DNA from: Ruthenibacterium lactatiformans
GTDB lineage: Bacteria > Bacillota > Clostridia > Oscillospirales > Ruminococcaceae
Length of the DNA stretch: 34,085 bases
Direction of reading: 5' to 3'
Assembly (NCBI RefSeq): GCF_000949455.1
Contig: NZ_JXXK01000037.1
Location: 1 to 34,085 of the forward strand
In this document: positions 25,300 to 33,522 of the stretch, piece by piece
Layout: each line of letters opens with the position of its first letter
How positions within the stretch are numbered: the stretch's first letter is position 1
Made by a program: the position numbers and the translations under genes
Notes under the pieces: model-generated
Told to the model about the DNA's origin: nothing
Database searches by the model: none
What the model saw: the letters and a program-made list of their open reading frames with translations, nothing else

Positions 25300-26169
25300 T
25301 TATTCCGGTTCTACTGTAACTGTGTATTCATACCTTTCCCCTGAGGACAAATGCAGGATACAGGGACGCTGTGTCAGATCATAGCCTCCGTTGGCCTCAG
25401 ACGGCAGGCCCTGCCAGGGCTCCACACACACAAATTGCCCGTCGTTGTCAGGCGACCATACCACCATTGCAGCAAATCCTCCAATGGAGACACGGATCCC
25501 CCTATCGTTCCCGACGGGACGCAGCGCGACCCAGGGCGCGCTCAGGCCCTGCAGGACCAAGCACCCATAAGTTTGAAATAGTGCTTTGGACAGCGGAAGA
25601 GTATCGGTATTGTCCAAATAAGGCGTCTTTTTATCAAGCAACCCTTTATTCAACTGCCAGTTCCAGGCTGTTTGAGCTGCCGGAAATACCAAAGCATAGT
25701 TTTCCAATGAACCGCCCCAAGGTGTTAAGGATAGCCCCAGATGTTCACCCACAGAAAAATACATCTTTTCTTTACCGGTATTTTCTACTCGGCGTGTAAT
25801 GGCGAGGCCCGCAGCAGTAAGAGTGAACACGCATGTAAAGCGGAACAAAAAAGGATACTGCCGCAATGTCTCGCGGTCTGCTTCTAAAACAAGCTCCACA
25901 CACGTTTTCGTATGACTCTGTACAAAAAACTCCCGCTCTTTGGCAAATCCGTGAGGCGGCAGTTCGTAATTTTTTTCCTTGTACTCAAAGCGCAGGTCTT
26001 TTAGTTTGCCGGTAATGGGAAACAACGTGGGAGCATGACCGGCCCAGTAGCGTTCATCCCCCTGCCAGACGAATTCTTCCCCGCTGTCCTTGCGCAGCAG
26101 AGAGCAAAGTTCCGCTCCTAATGTATCGATTTGCGCGACAAAAATGTTGTTTTCAAGTTGCAGCCTCAC
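25300..26169 (-). CDS. Aldose 1-epimerase (galactose mutarotase) family protein, LacX-like
   Basis: 289 residues with a GTG start (26169-26167) preceded by AGGAGGT at six bases. The N-terminus 'IDTLGAELCSLLRKDSGEEF' with 'VWQGDERYWAGHAPTLFPIT' is the usual opening of LacX/YihR-like mutarotases. 'YELPPHGFAKEREFFV' holds a conserved histidine, and 'FSVGEHLGLSLTPWGG' replaces the usual 'GGHPAF' with a histidine that may be catalytic. No signal peptide, so it works inside the cell, interconverting alpha and beta anomers of an aldose released by the glycosidases. It is a single-gene unit on the minus strand, with its own promoter at 26357-26385. Confidence 0.85.
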   Translation of the reverse strand: MRLQLENNIFVAQIDTLGAELCSLLRKDSGEEFVWQGDERYWAGHAPTLFPITGKLKDLRFEYKEKNYELPPHGFAKEREFFVQSHTKTCVELVLEADRETLRQYPFLFRFTCVFTLTAAGLAITRRVENTGKEKMYFSVGEHLGLSLTPWGGSLENYALVFPAAQTAWNWQLNKGLLDKKTPYLDNTDTLPLSKALFQTYGCLVLQGLSAPWVALRPVGNDRGIRVSIGGFAAMVVWSPDNDGQFVCVEPWQGLPSEANGGYDLTQRPCILHLSSGERYEYTVTVEPE

Positions 26170-26175
26170 AACAGT

Positions 26176-26182
26176 ACCTCCT
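26176..26182 (-). promoter_or_regulatory. Ribosome binding site deciding the GTG start of the epimerase
   Basis: On the minus strand AGGAGGT lies six bases before GTG 26169. The TAG ending a 30-residue upstream frame (26273-26181) overlaps this site, so ribosomes finishing that frame would sit on it. Confidence 0.6.
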
Positions 26183-26356
26183 AATTTTGAATTTTACTAT
26201 TTGCCCTTTCTTGTCCGGCATTAGAACCGGTTTGGTTTACAGGCAAGAAGCTGTGTTTCCCGAAAGCCATCATATGAAGTTAAAATACGCAGCGCCTCCT
26301 TATCTTCCTTTACATCATATGCTTGCTCCGTTCCCTGTGGAGCTTATGCCGTGGAT

Positions 26357-26385
26357 ATTGTAGCATAGCAAAAAAAGTGCGTCAA
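26357..26385 (-). promoter_or_regulatory. Sigma-A promoter of the epimerase gene
   Basis: On the minus strand TTGACG (26385-26380), a 17-base spacer and TACAAT (26362-26357) form a near-consensus promoter. Transcription would start near 26350, leaving a leader of about 180 bases before the GTG start. Confidence 0.7.
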
Positions 26386-26660
26386 ATTTACACTTTTTAT
26401 AATAAAAGGGATATGAAAATAGACATATTTCACAAAATAAATACAATTTTAATAGTTTAACATAAAATATTTATATTTGCTATTTTTTTCACATTTTGCT
26501 TCTTTCAAATGCGGCATTATTGATGAGAATTGTTGTACATGAAAAATTTTTCTCCTGATAAAATAAGTTCATTCCAAGGGATTTTCGATTGCTGCAGCAT
26601 CCGTTCTCCCTTATGCAAATGGGTGGATATCATAAACTATGGAAAGGGGTTGTCTTTAAC
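26386..26660. promoter_or_regulatory. AT-rich divergent regulatory region with candidate extended -10
   Basis: This region separates the epimerase and dehydrogenase genes and holds no gene. On the plus strand TGA-TAAAAT (26556-26564) is a TGn-extended -10 that would start the dehydrogenase-transporter-sulfatase operon about 90 bases before its first start codon. TTTCAC occurs at 26428 and 26487, but I cannot say whether a regulator binds there. Confidence 0.35.
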
Positions 26661-27521
26661 ATGAAAATTGGTTTTATTGGTTTAGGACGTATGGGACGTG
26701 GCGCATGCGAAAATTTTGTCAAAAAAGGCCATGATGTAGCGGTATATGATGTGAGTGCCGACGCCATGGAGTATTTTCGAGGGAAAGCCGAGCTTGCGTT
26801 CAACCCGGCAGATTTATTTGAACGCAGTGAGGCGGTGCTTCTTTCACTGCCATCTTCCGTGCAGGTGGAAGCTATGTGTGACACATTTTTGTCCTGTGGT
26901 GTAAAGGACAAAATCGTGATCGATTTGTCCACCAGTTATCCGCTTTCCACCAAAAAGCTGCACGAAGCATTTAAAAAGCATGGCGGTATTTTGCTGGATG
27001 CGCCTTTGATGGGAAACCCTGATATGGCGGCGGCAGGGACCATTTCTGTCACGGTGGGCGGCGACGAAGCTGATTTTCAGGCTGCTCGTCCTATTTTTGA
27101 AGTATTTACCAGCCGAGCGGATTACATTGGCGAAGCCGGCAGCGGCCACCTTGTAAAGCTTGCGTTGAATTTCACTGGCCTAATGTATGCAGTCACTTAT
27201 TCTCAGATGTTTCCTTTAATGGAGAAGTTAGGGCTGGATACGCAAAAATTGTTCGATATCATTTGTGAGCAGAAAACCAATTGCGGCGTTTTTCAATTCT
27301 ACGGCCAAAAGGTAAAAGACCGTGATTATCGTATGGATTTTGCGTTGGCCTTTGGCCTGAAAGATCTGGGATATGTTAAAAGGCTGTATGAAGATTTGAA
27401 TTGCCCGGCCTTTGCCTTGGACGGAGCCCTGGATTTGCTGCGTACCGGGCTTAAAGACGGCCGGGGCGGTCACGATTTTTCGGAAGCGGCCGCAGTGATG
27501 CGGGATTATCTGGAACTATAA
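26661..27521 (+). CDS. Beta-hydroxyacid dehydrogenase (3-hydroxyisobutyrate dehydrogenase-like)
   Basis: 286 residues from ATG 26661 ('KIGFIGLGRMGRG'), preceded by GGAAAGGGG; the open frame starts earlier at 26589 but the Rossmann motif fixes this start. GxGxxG is at residues 7-12. Conserved blocks are 'IDLSTSYPLSTKKL', 'DAPLMGNPDMAAAGTISVTV' (the usual DAPVSGG region) and 'GSGHLVKLALNF', with the catalytic lysine. The fold oxidises beta-hydroxyacids such as tartronate semialdehyde, 3-hydroxyisobutyrate or sulfolactaldehyde reductase-type substrates using NAD(P). The substrate is unknown. It heads the operon with the second importer and sulfatase, so a sugar-acid or sugar-derived hydroxyacid is plausible. 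Confidence 0.88.
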   Translation: MKIGFIGLGRMGRGACENFVKKGHDVAVYDVSADAMEYFRGKAELAFNPADLFERSEAVLLSLPSSVQVEAMCDTFLSCGVKDKIVIDLSTSYPLSTKKLHEAFKKHGGILLDAPLMGNPDMAAAGTISVTVGGDEADFQAARPIFEVFTSRADYIGEAGSGHLVKLALNFTGLMYAVTYSQMFPLMEKLGLDTQKLFDIICEQKTNCGVFQFYGQKVKDRDYRMDFALAFGLKDLGYVKRLYEDLNCPAFALDGALDLLRTGLKDGRGGHDFSEAAAVMRDYLEL

Positions 27522-27563
27522 AACGACGTTTCAAAAATGGAGGATTCACAAAGGAGGAAAAAA

Positions 27564-28790
27564 ATGTCCACAAAAATGCAACGGTTATTCTCTTTAATGA
27601 TGGCTGTTCTGATGATGCTTTCTCTGACTGCCTGCGGCGGAAATGCTACTTCCAGCACACCTGCCTCTGTGTCCGGCTCCGGCTCTGAAAGTGGGGAGCA
27701 AGTCTCGGAAGCGGCGAAACGCCTGGAAGAACAAAAAGAGCTGAATATTATGTTCGTGGCAGGGAATTTCGCGGAATCCATGCAAAAAATTTATGATGAC
27801 TACGAAAAAGAATATGGTGTGAAAATCAATTATACGATTTTAGGAGTCGACACTTATTTTCAAAAAATGCTGGTGGAGATGTCTTCAGAATCTGATGCTT
27901 ATGACCTGATTTATTTGATGAGCCCTCAATTTTTGCAGTACGCTTCCAATGACTGGTTGTATCCGCTGGACGATTTGATTGCTGATAAATCTATTACAGA
28001 CGATGCGCTGCTGGACTTGGACGGCTTGATGCAGTCTTCAGTGGACGCTCAACGGTACGAGGACAAGCTGTACGGCCTTCCGGTATGTTCCCTCACCACG
28101 TTGCTATACTGGCGGAAGGATTTGTTTGAGGCTGCCGGGCTCGATCCGGAGCAGCCGCCTGAAACTTGGGAAGAGCTGCGGGAGTATGCCCAACTGCTGC
28201 ACAAGGACGGCGTCTATGGAGTCGGCATGCGTGGCGCGCGCAGCGCGGGCGGTTCAGAAGGCCTGATTTGGGAATGGCCGATGGTCATGTATTCTATGGG
28301 AGGCGATTTTGTAGCGGACTTCCCCAACGATATGACGCCTACTTTGAATACGCCGGAAGTTGTGGAATCCGTGGAATATTACGCCGATCTGCTTCAAAAT
28401 TATTCGTTCCCGGGTGCGACAACCTGTAACTTTGAAGATATTACCGTGTCGGTACAGCAGGGTGATCTTGCAATGTGGATCGACGGCGCGGCCATAGTTC
28501 CCAATTATATCGATCCTGAAAAATCCAAGACGCGCGAGGAGGATGTGGGCTTTGCGCCTGTCCCCGCCGGTCCGGAAGGGCGCTGTGCTCCGTTGAACGT
28601 GCACTCTGTCAACATCCCCAAGAATGCAAAGAATAAGGAGCGCGCTTGGCATTTCATGCAGTGGGCATTGTCCGAAGAGACCCTGTGTGCCTTGGCACGG
28701 AAGGGAATCTGGTTACAGTGTCCCGGGAGGCGGTATACAATAATGCCGATTTTATTGAGAAAAATGATGTCGGCGACGGCGCCTGGCTGA
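27564..28790 (+). CDS. Extracellular sugar-binding lipoprotein (family 1), frameshifted near its C-terminus
   Basis: The start ATG 27564 follows AAAGGAGG. The lipoprotein signal ends LTAC (C24) and is followed by a Ser/Gly-rich linker. The mature part begins 'LNIMFVAGNFAESMQKIYDD' and keeps the usual order of family 1 binding-protein motifs: 'DLIYLMSPQFLQYASNDWLY', 'YGLPVCSLTTLLYWRKDLFE' and 'PPETWEELREYAQLLHKDG'. At about 28709 the frame slips: it reads 'ARKGIWLQCPG' and stops at 28790, while the true continuation is in the -1 frame to 28987. The complete protein would be about 474 residues. A one-base loss in ATC-TGG (expected ATCCTGG or similar) explains it. It should feed the two permeases at 29173 and 30109. 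Confidence 0.85.
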   Translation: MSTKMQRLFSLMMAVLMMLSLTACGGNATSSTPASVSGSGSESGEQVSEAAKRLEEQKELNIMFVAGNFAESMQKIYDDYEKEYGVKINYTILGVDTYFQKMLVEMSSESDAYDLIYLMSPQFLQYASNDWLYPLDDLIADKSITDDALLDLDGLMQSSVDAQRYEDKLYGLPVCSLTTLLYWRKDLFEAAGLDPEQPPETWEELREYAQLLHKDGVYGVGMRGARSAGGSEGLIWEWPMVMYSMGGDFVADFPNDMTPTLNTPEVVESVEYYADLLQNYSFPGATTCNFEDITVSVQQGDLAMWIDGAAIVPNYIDPEKSKTREEDVGFAPVPAGPEGRCAPLNVHSVNIPKNAKNKERAWHFMQWALSEETLCALARKGIWLQCPGRRYTIMPILLRKMMSATAPG

Positions 28791-28987
28791 ACGCTATGCG
28801 TGACTCTTTGGCCAATTATGCTATGCCGCAATACCGCCCGCTGAACCCTGAGTGGCCGGAGGTGGCGGATATTGTCAGCAATTATATCTCCGATGTGTTT
28901 GCCAAACAAATCAGTGCTGAAGAAGCGATGGAGATCGCCAATGAAGAAGTGGCCGAAGTTTATCGGGAAGCCGGGTATATTTCCTGA
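28708..28987 (+). pseudogene. Detached C-terminal part of the second sugar-binding protein
   Basis: Read in the -1 frame this gives 'NLVTVSREAVYNNADFIEKN', 'YRPLNPEWPEVADIVSNYIS' and 'MEIANEEVAEVYREAGY', the normal C-terminal lobe of a family 1 sugar-binding protein. It joins the upstream frame at 'ARKGI'. It has no start of its own at this point, so it is not a separate gene. Confidence 0.8.
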
Positions 28988-29032
28988 TCGGCAGTAAAAT
29001 TTGGCGCCTGTAACTGATTATATAAAGTCTGA

Positions 29033-29106
29033 GCCTCTCGGGAGGCCGGCAAATGGGTCGGACGATCGAATTGCTGACTCATGGCGGCCTCTTGAGAGGC
29101 ATTTTT
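29033..29106 (+). terminator. Paired-arm hairpin and terminator between binding protein and permeases
   Basis: GCCTCTCGGGAGGCCG (29033-29048) pairs at 14 of 16 positions with CGGCCTCTTGAGAGGC (29085-29100). The right arm alone also folds as GCCTC-TTGA-GAGGC followed by ATTTTT. So a long hairpin and a short terminator compete for the same bases. At minimum it is an attenuator lowering permease expression relative to the binding protein. Confidence 0.6.
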
Positions 29107-29172
29107 CTGAAAATCCGGTAAAACCTGTGCGGCAGGCGCATTACGATATGGCAGCACGAAAGGAGAAGCGCG

Positions 29173-30090
29173 ATGAAAAAAAGAAGTTTGATCCCTATAG
29201 CCAAAAATCCAAAAGGTGTAACATTGAAATCGGAACGCCAAACTCTTCAAATTGCGTTTCTGTTTCCGTTGTTTTTGTCACTCTTGATTTTGGTATTGGT
29301 ACCTATGGCAAGCCTGTTAGGCCTTTCTTTCACGAACTATAAAATGACTGGCGGCAGGTTCCGCTTTATAGGTTTGGAAAATTATATTGACTTGTTTACG
29401 GACAAAGGCTTTATCAATGCCGCCCAAAATACGATATTTATGGTTTTCTTTAGCGTGCTGTTACAGATGGTGGTTGGAGTGGCTGCGGCGTTGGCCATTC
29501 AGCGTATGAAGCGTTTACGCGGGCTCGTACAAGCGTTGATCGTGATGCCTATGGTGATCCCGCCTGTGGTTGCGGGCCTGATTTGGCGTATTTTGCTGAT
29601 CCCCAAATATGGAGGTATTCATGCATTGTTGTACGGGATAGGCATTCAAGAAGCTCCGGCTTGGCTGACCGACCCTGTTTCGGCACGGTGGGTAATCGTA
29701 TTGGTTTCCGTGTGGGAATGGGTTCCTTTTGTAGTGCTATTTGTAATCGCTGCGCTGGATTCGCTGCCGGTCTCTCCCTTTGAAGCAGCACGCATCGATG
29801 GAGCCAGCTTTTGGCAGGAGCTGTGGTATCTCACATTACCGCTTATTAAGCCGATTTTATCTATGGTATTGGTTTTTCGCGTTGTGGAAGGACTCAAAAT
29901 TTTCCCGCTTGTGTTTTCTCTCACCCAGGGAGGGCCTGGCAATAGCACCGAAGAACTTACTTACTTTGCGTATTCAGAAGGCTTTGTAAAATTTAAGACA
30001 GGCTATGCATCGGCGTCATCAATGCTGATGTTTGCGGTATTGCTGGTGCTGATTGTGTTTTTCTATGGGAAGAAAAGTAAGGCTAAGTAG
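29173..30090 (+). CDS. Sugar ABC transporter permease (UgpA/MalF-like, CUT1)
   Basis: 305 residues from ATG 29173 with AAAGGAG upstream. Six membrane helices, the first in 'IAFLFPLFLSLLILVLVPMA'. The EAA loop is 'FEAARIDGASFWQELWYLTL' (about 203-222), followed by 'LPLIKPILSMVLVFR'. It is the first membrane subunit of the second importer. No frameshift is seen here, although the binding-protein gene before it is broken. Confidence 0.92.
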   Translation: MKKRSLIPIAKNPKGVTLKSERQTLQIAFLFPLFLSLLILVLVPMASLLGLSFTNYKMTGGRFRFIGLENYIDLFTDKGFINAAQNTIFMVFFSVLLQMVVGVAAALAIQRMKRLRGLVQALIVMPMVIPPVVAGLIWRILLIPKYGGIHALLYGIGIQEAPAWLTDPVSARWVIVLVSVWEWVPFVVLFVIAALDSLPVSPFEAARIDGASFWQELWYLTLPLIKPILSMVLVFRVVEGLKIFPLVFSLTQGGPGNSTEELTYFAYSEGFVKFKTGYASASSMLMFAVLLVLIVFFYGKKSKAK

Positions 30091-30108
30091 CAAGGATGGT
30101 GAAGTATC

Positions 30109-30948
30109 ATGTTGAACGCGAATATGAGACAGAGGCTTTCCGGCATAGCGCGAAGTTTGTTTGTGGCGGTGCTTATGTTTGCCACGCTGTTTCCGTTTTA
30201 TTGGACGCTTCTAATCTCTCTGAAAAATCAGAGCGATGCTTTTCAAGTGCCTCCAGACTTGATTTTTATGCCAACGCTGGAAAACTATGAAGAATTGTTC
30301 GTAACAGGCAGCTTCGGAAGGTATTTTTTCAATAGCTTTGTGGTCTGCGTATTGTCTATTATACTGGCGCTGTTGGTGGGGATCCCGTCAGCTTATATCT
30401 TTGCCCGTTGTGAGTTTCGGTTTAAGAAGGCCTTTTTTTATGTGCTTCTGATCACGCGCATGAGCCCAGGCGCAGTATTTGTGATTCCCTACTTTATTGC
30501 CTACAAAGAACTGGGATTATTGGATACTTATATCGGCTTGACGCTGATTTATTTCGCGTCAAACTTGGGAATCATTGTGTGGAGTCTGAGAGCTTTTATG
30601 GAGGATATACCGATAAGTCTGGAAGAAGCCGCGCGCATTGACGGCTGTTCGCTTTTACAAACCCTGTTCAGGATTTCTATTCCCTTGGCTACGCCGGGCA
30701 TCGCCTCTACGGCAATTTTATCATTCATCTTTTCGTGGAATGAATTTTTGTTTGCGCTGCTGCTCACACGGCAGAAGGTGCAAACTGCTCCGATCGGTGT
30801 TTTGAATTTCATCGTATTCGAAAAAATGAATTGGGGCGTCATTGCCGCTGGTGCCATTGTAATTGCGCTGCCGGTAATATTCTTTGGTATTGCCATTCGA
30901 AAATATTACGTCAAGGGCCTCACACAGGGCGGGCTTGCAGGCGATTGA
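30109..30948 (+). CDS. Sugar ABC transporter permease (MalG/UgpE-like, CUT1)
   Basis: 279 residues from ATG 30109, 18 bases after the previous stop. The first helix is 'FVAVLMFATLFPFYWTLLIS'. The EAA loop 'LEEAARIDGCSLLQTLFRIS' lies at about 170-189. The C-terminus 'YYVKGLTQGGLAGD' is typical of MalG-like proteins. It is the second membrane subunit of the importer for which 27564-28987 encodes the binding protein. As in the first importer, no ATPase gene follows. Confidence 0.92.
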   Translation: MLNANMRQRLSGIARSLFVAVLMFATLFPFYWTLLISLKNQSDAFQVPPDLIFMPTLENYEELFVTGSFGRYFFNSFVVCVLSIILALLVGIPSAYIFARCEFRFKKAFFYVLLITRMSPGAVFVIPYFIAYKELGLLDTYIGLTLIYFASNLGIIVWSLRAFMEDIPISLEEAARIDGCSLLQTLFRISIPLATPGIASTAILSFIFSWNEFLFALLLTRQKVQTAPIGVLNFIVFEKMNWGVIAAGAIVIALPVIFFGIAIRKYYVKGLTQGGLAGD

Positions 30949-31064
30949 CGAGGGGAAAACGCTTCCCAATAAGCGACAGTCACCGTGGAACATGGAGTGA
31001 ACTTTTTGCTGCGCTTGCGTTATTGTCTTGGTACGGTGCCTGTGACCATTCCGGGGGGATTTAT

Positions 31065-32498
31065 ATGAAGCAACCAAACGTGGTATTTATTATTTCAGAT
31101 GATCAGGGGTTCTGGTCGCTGGGCTGCGCAGGCAACAGGGAGATATATACTCCAAACATCGACCGTCTGGCTGCTCAGGGCATGCGTTTTGAGAATTTTT
31201 TCTGCGTTTCGCCGGTATGCTCACCGGCGAGAGCTTCGCTGCTGACAGGGTGTATCCCGTCTCAGCACGGTGTGCATGACTGGCTGCGGGATGACGACGA
31301 ACGTCGAGCATCCATCGAATATCTGGCGGGCCAATATTCTTATACCAAAGCTCTGGCCGAAAGTGGTTACGAATGTGCATTGAGCGGCAAGTGGCATATG
31401 GGAGCCAGCGCCCGGGCCCAGCAGGGCTTTACGCATTGGTTTTGCCACAAATCCGGAGGAGGGCCCTATTATGGGGCGCCCCTGTACCGGGATGGTGTAT
31501 TATATCGGGAAGAGCGTTATGTCACCGATGCTATCACAGATGATGCAGTGGAGTTTTTAAATTCGCACAAAGAGGCAGAAAAACCGTTTTATTTGCATGT
31601 GGCCTATACGGCTCCGCATGCGCCGTGGCTCAATAACCACCCCGAAGAATACACAAAGCTGTATGAAAACTGTCTGTTTGAATCTGTGCCGCATCTGCCG
31701 CGGCATCTGGACAGCATCTACCTGACGGATGAAGTAGCAAAAGATGAGCGGGCGAATTTGATTGGCTATTTTGCGGCTGTTACTGCCATGGATGTAGGGA
31801 TCGGACACATTCTGGAGACGCTGGACGAACTGGGCCTTGCGGAGGACACGCTTGTGGTGTTTACCTCGGACAATGGGTTCTCCTGCGGACATCACGGCTT
31901 TTGGGGCAAGGGAAACGGCACATTCCCACTGAACATGTATGAGGAATCGGTGAAAGTGCCGTTCATCGCACGGCATCCAGGCCGTATCCCCGCTGGAGTT
32001 GTCTGTGATTCGCTGGTGTCTGCTTATGACTTTATGCCCACATTACTGGATTATTTGGGGCTAAAACCTCTTGATATGGCAAAACGTCCGGGCGTTTCCT
32101 TTGTACCGGCGCTTTTGGGCCAGGACTTTGAACGCCCCGGCGGGATTGTGGTGATGGACGAATATGGCCCCAACCGGATGCTGCGGGATCAACGCTATAA
32201 ATATATTGCACGCTATCCGTATGGTCCAAATGCGCTTTATGACCTGAAGTCAGACCCCGGAGAGCAGGACAATCTTCTGGCACACGGCGGTTTCGAGGCG
32301 CTGGAGCAGGAGTTGCGCGGACGGCTGGAGAAATGGTTTGCGAAATACGTGAACCCGGAGATCGACGGCGCACGGGAAGCAGTGTTTGGCTCTGGCCAGA
32401 TCGGGCTGGCCGGTCTGTGGGGGGCGGGTGTATCAGCCCATAGCTGCGACGACTATATCAAGAAAAATCCGAACTATGCGCTGTACCGTGTAAAATAG
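31065..32498 (+). CDS. Cysteine-type sulfatase, apparently cytoplasmic
   Basis: 477 residues from ATG 31065 with GGGGGGA upstream; the open frame reaches back to 30831 inside the permease gene, but the sulfatase motif fixes this start. Metal ligands D12-D13 are in 'IISDDQG'. The sulfatase signature is C52-S-P-A-R56 ('VCSPARASLLTG'), where C52 must become formylglycine. Further motifs are 'SGKWHMG', 'AYTAPHAPW' and 'FTSDNGFSCGHHGFWGKG'. It hydrolyses a sulfate ester from a sugar, probably glycosaminoglycan, mucin or galactan derived. There is no signal peptide, so it would act on imported oligosaccharides. In anaerobes cysteine-type enzymes are matured by a radical SAM protein (anSME), which is not in this window. 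The protein is otherwise complete. Confidence 0.92.
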   Translation: MKQPNVVFIISDDQGFWSLGCAGNREIYTPNIDRLAAQGMRFENFFCVSPVCSPARASLLTGCIPSQHGVHDWLRDDDERRASIEYLAGQYSYTKALAESGYECALSGKWHMGASARAQQGFTHWFCHKSGGGPYYGAPLYRDGVLYREERYVTDAITDDAVEFLNSHKEAEKPFYLHVAYTAPHAPWLNNHPEEYTKLYENCLFESVPHLPRHLDSIYLTDEVAKDERANLIGYFAAVTAMDVGIGHILETLDELGLAEDTLVVFTSDNGFSCGHHGFWGKGNGTFPLNMYEESVKVPFIARHPGRIPAGVVCDSLVSAYDFMPTLLDYLGLKPLDMAKRPGVSFVPALLGQDFERPGGIVVMDEYGPNRMLRDQRYKYIARYPYGPNALYDLKSDPGEQDNLLAHGGFEALEQELRGRLEKWFAKYVNPEIDGAREAVFGSGQIGLAGLWGAGVSAHSCDDYIKKNPNYALYRVK

Positions 32499-32810
32499 TA
32501 CCGGAAATAAGATGGTGGGCAATGGGACTGACTGCACGAAAAAAGGCATATCCAGCAGAGAGATGCACGCCTTGCAACGTTTGGAACGTCACCGGACAGA
32601 TAAAAGTATTTTAACAGCTGCCATGGCAGACACTGCGAAAAACGATCGCAAGGCGTATTGCGTTTTATCCAAAGAGAAAACATGAACACATTGCACTGTA
32701 CAAACAGTCCCCGCGCGAAAAGGGGGCAGGCTTGCGGAATAAAGAAGATCAGACGTAGGGTACAAGACATACAAAAAAGCAACTATGCCGGAGGGACAGG
32801 AGCTGTTGTC
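32499..32810. other. Spacer after the sulfatase, no supported gene
   Basis: About 310 bases without a convincing gene. It has a perfect 12-bp palindrome CTGCCATGGCAG (32618-32629) and a weak hairpin CGCAA-GGCGTA-TTGCG followed by TTTTA near 32649-32668 that could end the sulfatase transcript. Translations in this stretch look random. Confidence 0.4.
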
Positions 32811-32918
32811 ATGACGTCATTGTGTGAAATTATTACAAAACTACTTGCGGACGCTTCTTTGAATATGCTTGGCTCAAATTGGATGCAGTATGTGAAAAAG
32901 GGACGAGAGGATTCATAA
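32811..32918 (+). CDS. Small 35-residue ORF coupled to the TauE/SafE gene
   Basis: ATG 32811 is preceded by ACAGGAG at eight bases, a strong ribosome site. The peptide starts MTSLCEIITKLLADASLNML and ends 'YVKKGREDS'; it has an amphipathic-looking N-terminal half and a charged tail. The stop TAA ends one base before the next gene's ATG at 32920, so translation would be coupled. I do not recognise the protein. It may be a leader peptide that sets TauE/SafE expression, a small partner of it, or the remnant of a longer gene. The open frame extends upstream to 32658, but without a better start. Confidence 0.4.
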   Translation: MTSLCEIITKLLADASLNMLGSNWMQYVKKGREDS

Positions 32919-32919
32919 A

Positions 32920-33522
32920 ATGTCAATGGTAGCATTTCTAGTCAGTTTTCTGGCATCAACAGCGGGTGCGATCTGCGGAATCGGCGGCGGAGTTATCATC
33001 AAGCCGGTTTTGGATCTGTTCCAGATGGCCAGCGTATCCACGATAAGTTTCTTATCGGGCTGTACAGTGCTCTCTATGAGTTTGTACTCTGTTGGGAGAG
33101 CGGCGGCGTCCCGTGATAGTGTTGTGGATTTCAAAACAGGGACGCCGTTGGCATTGGGAGCGGCTCTCGGCGGCGTTTTAGGCAAACAGCTGTTTACTGC
33201 TGTTAAAGAAGCGGCATCCAACCCGAATATGGTGGGGGGCGTACAGGCCGGCTGTCTGACGATCATTACAATTTACACGCTCGCTTACACTGTAAACAAA
33301 GCGAATATCAAAACACGCCGGGTGAGGGGGACCGTGCCCTGCGTAATAATCGGCATAACACTCGGTATTATGTCGAGCTTCTTGGGAATTGGCGGCGGAC
33401 CAATCAACCTGGTGGTTTTGTACTATTTCTTTTCGATGTCCACAAAGGTGGCGGCGCAGAACAGCTTGTACATTATTTTGATTTCGCAGATTACAAGCGT
33501 TACGACAACATTGTTCACATAA
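32920..33522 (+). CDS. TSUP family (TauE/SafE-like) anion transporter, interrupted by an in-frame stop
   Basis: ATG 32920 follows GAGAGGA. The glycine-rich 'AGAICGIGGGVIIKPVLDLF' and its second copy 'SFLGIGGGPINLVVLYYFFS' are the two inverted TSUP repeats, each opening a set of membrane helices. TAA 33520-33522 stops it after 200 residues. Beyond the TAA the same frame stays open to 33705 and encodes the last two helices, so the full product would be about 261 residues, the normal size. The family moves sulfite, sulfoacetate, taurine-derived or other small organic and sulfur anions across the membrane. Lying after a sulfatase, it could export the released sulfur anion, which is inference. Losing the last helices probably inactivates it. 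Confidence 0.88.
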   Translation: MSMVAFLVSFLASTAGAICGIGGGVIIKPVLDLFQMASVSTISFLSGCTVLSMSLYSVGRAAASRDSVVDFKTGTPLALGAALGGVLGKQLFTAVKEAASNPNMVGGVQAGCLTIITIYTLAYTVNKANIKTRRVRGTVPCVIIGITLGIMSSFLGIGGGPINLVVLYYFFSMSTKVAAQNSLYIILISQITSVTTTLFT

